Assembly: GCF_900566085.1 (NCBI RefSeq)
Contig: NZ_UPHT01000095.1
Location: 1 to 64,000 of the forward strand
Length of the DNA: 64,000 nucleotides
Origin: Mycobacterium attenuatum
Lineage (GTDB): Bacteria > Actinomycetota > Actinomycetes > Mycobacteriales > Mycobacteriaceae
Reading direction: 5' to 3'
Below the pieces are notes generated by a model. It was given only the letters and a program-made list of their open reading frames with translations. It did not search any database and had not been told where the DNA came from. Position numbers and translations under genes: made by a program. Shown one piece after another: positions 38,101-47,300 of this stretch (position 1 is its first letter; every line of letters starts with the position of its first letter).

Positions 38101-39023
38101 CGGCTCACCAGCGAGCCGGGCCGGGCCGCGCGCAACTGATCAATGTCGGCAAATCCTGGCGTGTTTCGCGCCGCGGTCAGATCGGTCACCACCACAGCCG
38201 CCGCGGCCGACGACATGACGGCCTGCAGTGCCTGTATTGCGGATTGCGGCTCAACGGTGTCCGGCAGCGGCGATGGGACAACGATCAGCCCGGCCAGCAC
38301 CGCGCCCCAGAAGCCGGGCACAAACTCGGTGGGTTCACCGCATGCCAGCACCATGCGGTCCCCGGGTCGAAGCCCGCGTTCCTGCAGGCCGCCGCACACC
38401 CGCTGGGCCTCGTCGAGAAGCTCGTCATAACCGGCCACGGTGAGTCGCCCGTCGCGGCTGAGCAGGCGGAGCGCGTCACGATACGGGCATTCGGCGGCAG
38501 CCGAAACCAACAGTTCACCCAGCGTCGCCGGGCCGCCACCGCGGGCCTGCCCGCCGCTGAGGACGGCAGCCGGCGCCAGTGGGTCGCGGACCGGTTCCCG
38601 GGCCGACGGTTGTGCCGTGCTGATCGCGCCGGCATACCCGTCCGCGCTCGCCGGTGCGAAGGCCACGGTCACCTCGGCAGCCGCGCCGCAGGCGGACTGC
38701 ATGGCCGCTTCGGTTCGCGCCAACGTCATTTCGTCGAGCACCGGTAGCATCGCCAGGCTCCCGATGTCCGCCGCACCGCTGGCGGTGCGGGGCACGCTCG
38801 AGACCAGCACCACGTCGACCGGCGCCTGAGGCGCGCCGGCGGTGATCGTGTCCCGGACCCCGCGGCTGGTCACCGGTTGGGCCGGCACCACATAGGCGAC
38901 CAGGCGTTGCTCACCCGCCTCGGTGCAGCGCTCAATCACCATGCAGTCCAACGTGTCTGGTGAGGCAGCGAGTATCCGTGCGATATCGGACCGCAGGTCC
39001 GATCCCAGGCTGCCGATGCTCAC
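35169..39023 (-). CDS. Loading protein: acyl-AMP ligase-like A domain, ketoreductase, carrier (AL-KR-ACP)
   Basis: 1284 residues. About 1-140 resembles the C-terminal subdomain of an adenylation domain (QRLVAYVVP; SSVPRTASG), as I recall at the front of PksJ-type loading proteins. Residues about 165-685 are the activating domain: LPTSGSTGKPK, NGGEP, WGMSET, GWLHTGDRA and IGKPKR (Lys672). NWFPLDHVGGLVMFH at the A4-like site is unlike an amino-acid-type domain, so a carboxylic or 2-oxo acid is more likely. About 885-1080 is a ketoreductase (GGLGGVG, VHSLVG, Tyr1037, Asn1041). A carrier about 1180-1250 has LGGHSL (Ser1210). A KR straight after an activating domain suggests a 2-oxo acid reduced to a 2-hydroxy acid, as in cereulide-type modules, or use on the next intermediate. 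Start is GTG after a strong AAGGAGG site. Confidence 0.85.
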   Translation of the reverse strand: MSIGSLGSDLRSDIARILAASPDTLDCMVIERCTEAGEQRLVAYVVPAQPVTSRGVRDTITAGAPQAPVDVVLVSSVPRTASGAADIGSLAMLPVLDEMTLARTEAAMQSACGAAAEVTVAFAPASADGYAGAISTAQPSAREPVRDPLAPAAVLSGGQARGGGPATLGELLVSAAAECPYRDALRLLSRDGRLTVAGYDELLDEAQRVCGGLQERGLRPGDRMVLACGEPTEFVPGFWGAVLAGLIVVPSPLPDTVEPQSAIQALQAVMSSAAAAVVVTDLTAARNTPGFADIDQLRAARPGSLVSRSPNDLVLGLPTSGSTGKPKLVGQTHRAVLSNAASACAHNGFRSDEISLNWFPLDHVGGLVMFHIRDVWLRCRQVQVPTDKVLREPLTWLELVDRYRITVTWAPNFAYQLVTARLQALPTNQRPAWDLSCLTFILNGGEPIIADQCLNFLSALAPYGLPAAAMHPAWGMSETCSGVVYSAAFAPGLVDRTSTHVPVGQPVPGCTVRVVDDTGAVQHHGQPGQLQVRGPMITAGYLDDHAATAAALDPDGWLHTGDRAVIGPAGLTIIGRDKDVIIVGGRNITASEVEAVVDKVCGVDPSWSVAFGVRAGGAATEQIAVVFVPLPGHPVAEVAERVRRAVLREFHVSPTPIHSVTRNDVAKTSIGKPKRALIRERLLGCAPGAGIRPAVVEVLCTPTLESATPGPALPVLLLSDREEFTAALAQALRSRGHALSTSAFELTDAQERRRIRSLLDGGPEHVVHVLPVGPPTPDEVAGRCADLAALLRVMEQTGGSRLSVVAPTGCEYGQSLAAFAHSAGRDLPRLKVRFIGSAVSPEAVADELSREEPAEVDLGLPVRRILTTAAAPIRAAGESALQRAGRYLVIGGLGGVGRHVCEYLLRQFGAHLLVVGTSELDCTQPAGPRGRTLLALREMGDVTYLAVDVADAMALRAAVEVFEQQHGGPIDGMFALAGELVPRSAVQLSAADIDDMLYAKGRGAIAVERLLAERAHAIEVYFTSVHSLVGAPELAAYAAANRFQDVLAARHRDRGRRAWSIAWSRWAGPGMSLDVAGGDLAAEMGLATIDPAAGIDALDAVLRSRPGWYAVGLDTGNRRLAHLAGGLRPLERIEVRMAGPATDVTAAVTDAFGVPVPAHVVGQQPAGPPAPAAAGDQGSAMAVLAGIWAELLKLPDVSAADDFFELGGHSLLVPRLQERVLQLLGVALPAVAVFEYPTLRELARVIEDRSACEVSRADQNPPPADDPRANLRRRASLREASRTS

Positions 39024-40312
39024 TTAGCCTCCTTCAGTTCGAAGTTCGTGGCGATAGGCGCCAGCCGAACGTGGTCGTCACCGTTTAGGCTTTCGGCCAT
39101 GCTGGTGGCGGTGGCGATGTCCGGGTAGTCGTCGGCGCCCAGCAGCCGGACCAGCCCGCCCGCGTACCGTCCGCGCACAACAAAGGCGCTCCAGATCGGG
39201 TCGACCGCGGGCTCGCTATCCCACGCGCCCGGCGGATACTGCGGTGGCAGATACTCTTGAACCACCCAATCCCCGGTGTCGCAGGCAGTTTCGGCGATGT
39301 CGCGCCACGCCGCGGCCGGGGTGCAGCGACCCAGATAAACCTGTTTGCCGCCGTCGGACGTGGCCTGCTTGAGCACCATCCCGGGCTGTTGCGAGACGGC
39401 TAGGCCGGGAAGATCCACCCACTGCCCACGCCAGCGGGTGGGGCCCGGCCGGATGGTTCGTGTCCATGCGACGGTGTCGCACACCAGCCGGCGCTCCGCG
39501 GGCGTCAGCAGCGGTTGCGCCTCATCGGCTTGCCGACTCAGTTCGGCGAGCACCCTGCGGTCGTTGACCACCGCGGCGATCGGGCCGCTATGCAACGAGA
39601 CGAGGCCCCGCTTGGCCGCGGCGACGCAGCGCATCCGGGGGGCTCCGTCGAGCACGTCACCCTCCAGCAGGGCGTGCACGCGCTTCCCCGCACAGGAAAT
39701 GCCATTCGGGCCATGGTCGAGGTCGGCGTAACCGGCAAAGTACAACCCGCCGGGTGTGACGCGGGCCCGAGCCGCCGCCGCGCGCCACACCGGAAGGCAG
39801 GCGCGGCGGACGGATTCGGTGAACTCCGCCGAGCCCGGCGCCCGGATCACCGCCAGGCCAACGGATTCTCCCGCTGTCGCCACACCCGACTCCCGGGCGC
39901 AGGCGTGCACCATATCGCACACGGCGGCCAGCGGGTCGGCAATCGTCGGTGACCAGCCGTGCTGCCGGGCCCAACCCAGGTGGATCAGCCAGCCGCCCGC
40001 GTGGGCCGCGTTGACGTCGATGCAGCGAAACCGGCCGTCGGAGTAGATGAGATCGGGTCTGGACAGGCATCCGTCCAGCCCGTCGGGAGGCTCGAGCACA
40101 AAGGTCAGCCAGTCCTCGTCGGCGCCGCCGAAGACCTCTTCGAGCATGCCCGCGTTCGCGAGCCGGGACGGCAAAGCCAACGACAGTGCGACGAGTCGTC
40201 GCGCGGTAGCGGCCAGTTCGACGAGCACTGCCGGCGGGATACTGGCCGCCGATTCTGCAAATCGATACGGGGACAGCGCCGTCACGGTGTCCTCGTCAGC
40301 CAACACTGGCAC
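39020..40312 (-). CDS. ATP-grasp-like protein of unknown role
   Basis: About 430 residues with no ATG start; a GTG at 40312 (or 40306), overlapping the end of the PhyH gene, gives the first credible protein sequence (VPVLADEDTVTALSPYRF). No exact family is recognised. The C-terminal half has features of ATP-grasp or glutathionylspermidine synthase-like ligases: VLKQATSDGGKQVYLG, WVVQEYLPP and SAFVVRGRYAGGLVRLL. Such an enzyme could make an amide or ester bond in tailoring or self-protection. The stop overlaps the GTG of the loading protein gene, with that gene's ribosome site (AAGGAGG) lying in its last codons, so translation is coupled. The ATP-grasp call is tentative. Confidence 0.5.
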   Translation of the reverse strand: MPVLADEDTVTALSPYRFAESAASIPPAVLVELAATARRLVALSLALPSRLANAGMLEEVFGGADEDWLTFVLEPPDGLDGCLSRPDLIYSDGRFRCIDVNAAHAGGWLIHLGWARQHGWSPTIADPLAAVCDMVHACARESGVATAGESVGLAVIRAPGSAEFTESVRRACLPVWRAAAARARVTPGGLYFAGYADLDHGPNGISCAGKRVHALLEGDVLDGAPRMRCVAAAKRGLVSLHSGPIAAVVNDRRVLAELSRQADEAQPLLTPAERRLVCDTVAWTRTIRPGPTRWRGQWVDLPGLAVSQQPGMVLKQATSDGGKQVYLGRCTPAAAWRDIAETACDTGDWVVQEYLPPQYPPGAWDSEPAVDPIWSAFVVRGRYAGGLVRLLGADDYPDIATATSMAESLNGDDHVRLAPIATNFELKEAK

Positions 40313-41354
40313 CTGCGGCGATGATCGGGAACTGGCGCGTCGGGTCGTTGGTCGGCAATCGCACGATGTTGCCGTCGGCTTCCCTGGTGATCGCCACGGC
40401 GCCTTCGGGAACAAACTGCGCCACCAGCGCGCGCCGGATATCCCCGGTGGAGTTGGGTCCGGTCTGATGTGGCGTGGTGCCGCTCATGCACACAATCGTT
40501 CCGGCTTTCGTCGTCAATGACTGTGCGGTGGCCGGTGTCTCGTCGTAGCAGACATATCCGAGCGGCGTACGCCGGTGCGCGATGGTGCCGAGGGTGTGCA
40601 CGCCGGGCACCATCTGAAGGCCACCGTTGGACTCGTCGCTGTCGCTGAGTGCCACCCAACACGTCAGGTACTGCTGCGGCTCGACGAAGGTGTACCCGTT
40701 GTCCTGATGCCAGGGGAACGGCAGCGGCGAGAACGGCTTCTTGTACACCGCCTGATCCCAATACAACCGCACGTCCGGGCCGATGATGTCGAAGACTATG
40801 TCGCAGAACAGCTTTGATGTATAAAAGCGTCGCGTGAACGGTGAATTGCGAACGATGTGGGTGGTAAAGGTGATCTCGTCGGCGCGGGCGATGAAGGCGC
40901 GTCCCTCCTGCATTCCTCGCAACCGTTGCTCGCCGATGCGTTCCAGCCGGTCTACCTCCGCGATCAGCGTCTCGACGACATCCGGCGGCACAACGTCGGG
41001 CAGCACGCAGTAGCCGTCGTCGTTGTAGTGGCGACGCTGGGCTTCGTCGAGCAGCCGCGACGGTCCTTCGATTGGCCGCCAGCTGAACTCGGTGTTCCAT
41101 TCGTGCAACGGCAGGCTGGCCGCTTCCGGCGGCCGCGGGTCGTCCGCGCGGAAATTGTTGGCGCAGAATGTGCGCCATGCCGTGGTGGAGTCGCTGAAGA
41201 TCTCTGGGCTGTACCGGGTGGGTCCGGCTCGCACAATAAAGTCGTCGTGGACGAACAACACTTTGGCGTGTACGGGGCTCGCGTCGAGCTGGCGGGCCAG
41301 CGCGGGGAATGCGCGCAGCACTGTGGCTGGGACTGCGGTGGCTGACGTGCTCAT
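40296..41354 (-). CDS. PhyH-family Fe(II)/2-oxoglutarate dioxygenase (probable hydroxylase)
   Basis: 352 residues with an N-terminal extension of about 100 residues and then a phytanoyl-CoA dioxygenase-like fold (LDEAQRRHYNDDGYCVLPDVVP). The metal site is intact: FPWHQDNG gives His216 and Asp218, and TTPHQTGPN gives His296, with Arg307/308 for 2-oxoglutarate. It should therefore hydroxylate a substrate, in contrast to the HQV protein at 29.8-30.7 kb. The substrate is unknown; candidates are the acyl chain or the last amino acid. An AAGGAGAGA ribosome site overlaps the stop codon of the megasynthase gene 12 bases upstream. Confidence 0.85.
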   Translation of the reverse strand: MSTSATAVPATVLRAFPALARQLDASPVHAKVLFVHDDFIVRAGPTRYSPEIFSDSTTAWRTFCANNFRADDPRPPEAASLPLHEWNTEFSWRPIEGPSRLLDEAQRRHYNDDGYCVLPDVVPPDVVETLIAEVDRLERIGEQRLRGMQEGRAFIARADEITFTTHIVRNSPFTRRFYTSKLFCDIVFDIIGPDVRLYWDQAVYKKPFSPLPFPWHQDNGYTFVEPQQYLTCWVALSDSDESNGGLQMVPGVHTLGTIAHRRTPLGYVCYDETPATAQSLTTKAGTIVCMSGTTPHQTGPNSTGDIRRALVAQFVPEGAVAITREADGNIVRLPTNDPTRQFPIIAAGASVG

Positions 41355-41366
41355 AACCGTCTCTCC

Positions 41367-44300
41367 TTAGGACAACCGAGCGGCTTCCGGTAGCTCGCTG
41401 ATATGCGCGAGCAACGCTTGGGGCGTCTGCGAGTCGAACACATCCCGGATCCGAACCCGCCGGCCGAACACGTTGCGTATCCGGGCCGCGATCTTGATGG
41501 CGTGCAGAGAATGGCCACCGAGGTCGAACAAGTCGTCGTTGGGGCTGACCTCGTCACGTTCCAGCACATCTCGCCAGATCTGGGTCATCGCGTCCAGCGG
41601 GTCCGCCGGATCGGCACCGGTTGCGTTGCTCGCCGGCCGCGGCGGCGAGGCAGCGCCAATGGCGGCGGCCAACGCGATTCGGTCGAGTTTGCCCGATCCC
41701 GTACGCGGCAGCCGCTGCATCGCCACCAGCGTGGTGGGTACCAAATGGCTGGGCAGGAGGGACGCCAATTCGGTACGCACGGCCTGCGGTGTGGTGTTTT
41801 CAGTCAGCACCAAACCGGCTGCCAGACAAGAGCCTTCGCCGTCACCCAGCAGGCAGGCGGCGGCCGCCCGCACCCCGGCCACCGCCCGCAGGGCCGTGTC
41901 GACCGCGCCGAGTTCAACCCGGTGACCGCGGACCTTGACCTGGTCGTCCAGGCGCCCGACGAACTCCAAACATCCGTCAGCCACCTCGGCAACCACGTCC
42001 CCGGTGCGATACCAGCGGCTGCGCGCGCCGTCGGCCTCGGATCGCCACACGAAGCGCTCCGCGGTTTCCGCGGGCAAGCCAAGATAGCCGTTGGCTACCC
42101 CGGGTCCGCCGACCAGCAATTCGTCGCCGTCAACCCGCACCGGTCCGTTGAGCGCAGAGCCGATCGGCACGGTGGCCCGCGACTCGAACGGATCCGGATC
42201 GCCGATGCGGTACATCGTGGCGCCCACGGTGGATTCCGTTGGGCCGTAATGATTCCAGATGGTCAGCCCGGGCCGGGCAGCGCGCACCCGATGCACCGTG
42301 GGCCAGCGCAGCGGCTCGCCACCGAAGATGAGCTGTGCGTGCGGAAGAAATGCATCCGTGCCCGTGCTCAACAACGCATCCAGATGAGTCGGGGCGATTT
42401 TGAGCACGTCGGCCGGCTGTCGTGACGTCAGGTCCACCAGCGCCTGGGCGTCGACGCTGGTGTCTTCGTCGGCCAGCAGCAGGGTGCCGCCACGCGTCAG
42501 CGCGGACCACAGCGTGCTGTAACAGAGGTCGTATGCCGGTGAACCCACAACCAGACAGCGTTGTCCGGTCATGTCCACCCGCTGCGCCAGCGCGTCGAGA
42601 TAGCTCCACAGGTTGGCATGCGAGACGACGACAGGCTTGGACTCGCCGGTCGATCCGGAGGTCATGATCACGTAGGCGGCGTGCGCGGCCGGGATGACGG
42701 GCATCCGGGCGGTTGGCGTCGATTCGGCCTGGGTCGCCACATCGTGGTGTCCATCCGGCCGCTGTGTGCCGCGCTGCTGCCCGGTGTGGATCACCAACTG
42801 CGATCCACACGCCCGCATGTGTGCGGCGAGCGCGGCTTCAGACGTTGAGGCCGCGACAACACTGAAGGCCGCGCCGGCCTTGAGGACGCCGAGCATCGCC
42901 GCGACCATTGGCACACACAGCGATCCGACGATGGTGACGACAGCCTCGGCCGGCAGGTCGGCGGACAGTAGGCCGGCAGCGATCCGATCCGAGCGCGCAT
43001 CCAGTTCGGCAAAGGTGACGCTCGAAGCGCCGTCGTACGCGGCCACCGTTGCCGGGGACTCGGCGGCCCGTGCCGCGAACCGCCCATGGATGGTCTCTGC
43101 GGTAACGAGCTCGTCGCCGCTGACCAGCTCGGCGACGATGTCGGCGTAACTCTGCGCCACCCGGGCAATTGCGTCAGCGTCGTAGGAGTCGCGGGTGTAA
43201 TCCCACTCCAAGATCAGTTGGGGCTCAGCGGTTTCCACCACGTTGAGGCTCAATTCGAAGCGCACGAAACTCGCCGGGTCCGGCAGCGCACGAGCGCAGG
43301 CCGACCCGAACCTCGGTTGGGTCACGTGGTCCCAGTTGAAACAGGTGGACACATGTGTCCCCGGTGATTCCGAGAGGATCTCGGCGAACGGCAACCCCTG
43401 GTGCTCGTAGGCGTCCAACAGCGCGGCGCGAACAACCGGCAACGCCGTGGCGACATGGAGCTGGGCATCCAGCTGTAGCCGCAGCGGCAACAAGTTGGAC
43501 AGGTAGCCAACCAATCCGTGCCGGGCCGCGGCATCGCGCGGGTCGGCCGAGACGCCGACGACCACCGCGTCCGCGCCGGCGCACGAGCGAGCCCGGTGCA
43601 TCAGGTAACAGGCCAGCAGCGCGACGTACCGGGTGCATCCCATGTCGGCGGCGACGCGCTGCAGCGCGGCCACGGTCTCGGCCGGCAGCATCGTGCGCAG
43701 CCGGCCACCCGCGCCGGCGGCCAGCTGTGTGGGGCGGGTGACCGCGGTGCGCGCGGCAAGACACGTGCGCCAGAATTGGCGATCGGCTGCCGTTGCGCGC
43801 CCGGCGTGCTCGCGCCGCCAAGCGGCGAAGTCGACGGGCTCCGGCAACTCCTGGGCGGCACCGCGATACACCGCCGCGAGCTCGTCGAGGACTATCCGCT
43901 CCGAGACGCCATCGAAGACAATGTGATGGGCGGTCAACACAATTCGGCATTGCTGCTCGGTGAGCCGCAACACAGCGATCCGCCACAACGGTCCCACGGC
44001 CATGTCGATGAGCTGCTCCGCGTCTTCGGCGTACCAGCGCGCCAGCTCCTCGTCTCGATCGGCGTCGGACAACGCGGTGAAGTCGACGACGTGTACGACC
44101 GGCGCGAAGTCCCGGTGCACCAGCAGGACCTCGCCCTCGGCGCCGAACGTCGAGCGCAGCGCCTGGTGGCGCCCCGCGACGGCGATCACGGCGTCCTGCA
44201 GGGCGTCGATGTCAACTCGTTCCGCCACCTCCAGCGTGGTCCGGACATGGCATGCTCGGGCGGTATCGGGGTCGGACTCACAGGCCCACCACATGAGTTG

Positions 44301-47300
44301 CTCGTTGGGCGCGGCCGCGAGCTGAGCTTCCACACCGCCCGTATCGTCGGGCCGGGACGAGCGCAGCACCGAAACCACCGCGTCCAGCAGTCGCTCGGCG
44401 TCCAGGGACGAGGCGGTTCCGGGCAGCCTCGCCATCAGCCGGGTCCGTCCGCCGGAGCGGCGAATCATGAGCACTTCGCCGCAATCGCGCGCACCGAAAT
44501 CTTCGGCGTAGTCCCACAACTGGGCCGTTTGCTCGTCCTGTTCGGCGTCGTCCAGCAGGGAGAGGTCGACCAGGTGCACGGTGGGCGGACCCGCCGGCTC
44601 GACGAGCTTCTGCAGGTGCGGCTGGGCGGACACGGCCGCTTTCACCGCCAGGATGACCTCGTCGGGGTCAATGGTGGCGGTCAGGTCAACGGCCGCCCGC
44701 GCTCGCTCGGTGCGACCCGACACCTTCGCGGGCTGCGGCGCGGGGGGTCGCTCGGTGGTGTGCAGCCGCTCGCCAAGCCGCACCAGGTGGTCCACACCGC
44801 CCAGCAGATCATCTGCGGCGACGCCGAAGTCGACGAAACACGCGATCTCGTCGACCCCCAGACCGGCGATGCGGCGGGCGACGTCAAGCGCATGGTCGAG
44901 ATCGCCGATTATCGCGTTGTCCTGCAGGAAACGATCGACCGCCCGATCCAGCAGGTAGGTGCGTTCGCTGTCGGTGAGCCGTTCGAAAGCGTGTTGTTCG
45001 CGGCTGCCGGTGACCGCGCTGAACAGGTCGACCGACGACCCGAGATAGCGGTGCAGCGGGCCGCGGGCCAGGCGGGCCGCGGAGTCGTCCGAGGTGACCA
45101 GCGTGTGAACCAAGGCGGTGACATGCCCGGGACCCGTGATACCGGCGCCGCGCCGGGCATCCCGGTAGAGAGCGATATTCGACGCGAGTTGCTCGGTGGT
45201 CTGGCCGACCAGGTTGGTCAGAATCGACAGGCCGCGCTCTCCCGCCGTGCGGAAGGTTTCCGGGGAGCCCAGTGCAGCGATCCAGGTCGGCAGGTCCGTT
45301 TGCCGGGGCTGCGGATACAGGCTGGCTTCGGTCTCGATACCGTTGCGCTGGAAGGTGATTGGATCGCCGCGCCACAGCCGATGCACGGTGTCGATGTCCC
45401 GCCACATCACTTCCCGGCGCCGGTCGAACGGCTCGCGCGCCAGGATGAAGTCGTTGCGCTGCCAACCGGAGGCGAAGGCAACGCCTATCCGGCCACCGGA
45501 CAAGTTGTCGATCATGGCCCACTCCTCGGCCACCCGAATCGGGTCGTGCAGCGGGAGGACGACGCTGCCGGCGTGGATTCTGATCTTCGTGGTGATCCCG
45601 GCGAGGAACGCCCCCAATACCGACGGGTTGGGCGACAGGCCGCCGAAGGAGTGGAAATGGCGCTCGGGGATCCACAACGTCGCGAGGCGCCCGTCGGCCG
45701 CCGCGGCCGCGTTGCGGATCACGTCGAACATGCCGGGCGTGTTGCGTGGGTAGTCGCCGAAGAAGGAGAGGCTGAGCACCGGGGCCGGCGACCCGCCGGA
45801 AGTCCGCACCTGCGGCGTATGGGGTTCGGATTGCCTTGGGACCGCGCAGGTCCCGGCCAACCCGCCGGACACGACCGGCTCCTTGGGCTCGACGAACCGC
45901 GCGGCTCGGTGAGCCGCCGGAACGTCTGATGTCAACCGGTTGAGCAGGCCGGCATCACGCAACTCGCGGGCCGCGCCGCCGGCCGCGTCGATTATCCGCT
46001 GGATATCGGCATCGCTGTGCGCGGTAGAGAGGAAGCAGGTGCCTCCTTCGGCGATGTAGACGCCCTTGGTCAGCATCGCGGCGTTGAAGTAGTCCATCTC
46101 CACCGGTTGGTAGGCAAAGCTCAGATTGCCGTTGAGGGAGAAGCGGAAAAAGGAGCCGAAGTTGTGCATCGCGAACGGCACGCCCAGATCGGTGAATCGT
46201 GCGTTCAGTTCGGTGCGCATGTCGTCGGTGCGCGCATTGAGCCGGCTGGTGAGCCGCAGCCCGTCGTCGCTGAGTTTGCGCAGCACCGCACGCGCGGCCG
46301 CCATCGCCAGCGGATGGCGGCAGAATGTGCCGGCGGTGTACGTGACCGGTGGCCCCGGGGGCGTCGTTCCCCCGTCGACACGGTTCATCACATCGGCTCG
46401 ACCGGCCACGACCCCGATGGGCATGCCGCCGCCAAGGACCTTGGCGTAGCTGACGATATCGGGTGTGACACCGAAGTGTGCCGCCGCGCCGCCGGGATGG
46501 ATGCGGAACCCGGTGAGCACCTCGTCGAAGGCCAGCAGCACATCCTGCGACCTGGTGATGTCGCGTAGCTCCCGAAGGAACTCGACGGGATGCAGGTCGG
46601 GGCGGCGGTTCTGCACGGGTTCGACCAGCACCGCGGCCAAACGCGAGCCGCGGCTGCGGATTTCGGCTAGCGCCCGGTTGTCGGCGTAGGGCAACACGAT
46701 CACGTCATGAACAAGGCCGGCAGGAATGCCGATGGCCATCGGGGCTGCTGAAATATCGTTGATTCCGGTCGGGTTGACCAGAGTCGAGTCGAAGTGACCG
46801 TGGTAGGCATTGCGGAACATCGCGATGGTGTCGCGACCGCTGTGCGCACGGGCCAGCCGCATCATGGTCATCACAGCCTCGGTTCCGCTGTTGCAGAACA
46901 ATACTCGATTCTGACCAGTGAGTTCGGCCAGCAACGCGGCGACTTCGCCGGCAACGGCCGATTCGGGGCCCAGCTGGATCCCGGTGGCGAGTTGGTCGCG
47001 CAGCGCGTCGACGATGAATGGCGCTTGGTGACCAAAGAAGTTGACTCCGAAACCCATTGCGATGTCGACGTAGTCGTTGCCGTCCACATCGGTGATATGC
47101 GCGCCCCGGGAGGAGACCACCCGAAGCGGCGCTGCGAAAGCCGCTGTCTCGGGCCGTATTTCCGAAGCGCTACGCCGGTTATTGCACATCACCGGTAGCT
47201 GGGAACGGTATTCGGCGATCGAACGCGCCGTCATGCGGGTGTAGGTATCGGTCAGCGTGCTCAGGTAGTCGCCGCGGTCGTCAGCCGTCGATGGCGCCGT

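Noticed and set aside
43518..45929. An 803-residue plus-strand open frame across the megasynthase
   Set aside because: It is antisense to the aminotransferase, monooxygenase and C domains, rich in Gly, Arg and Gln with no recognisable motifs; a GC-driven shadow.
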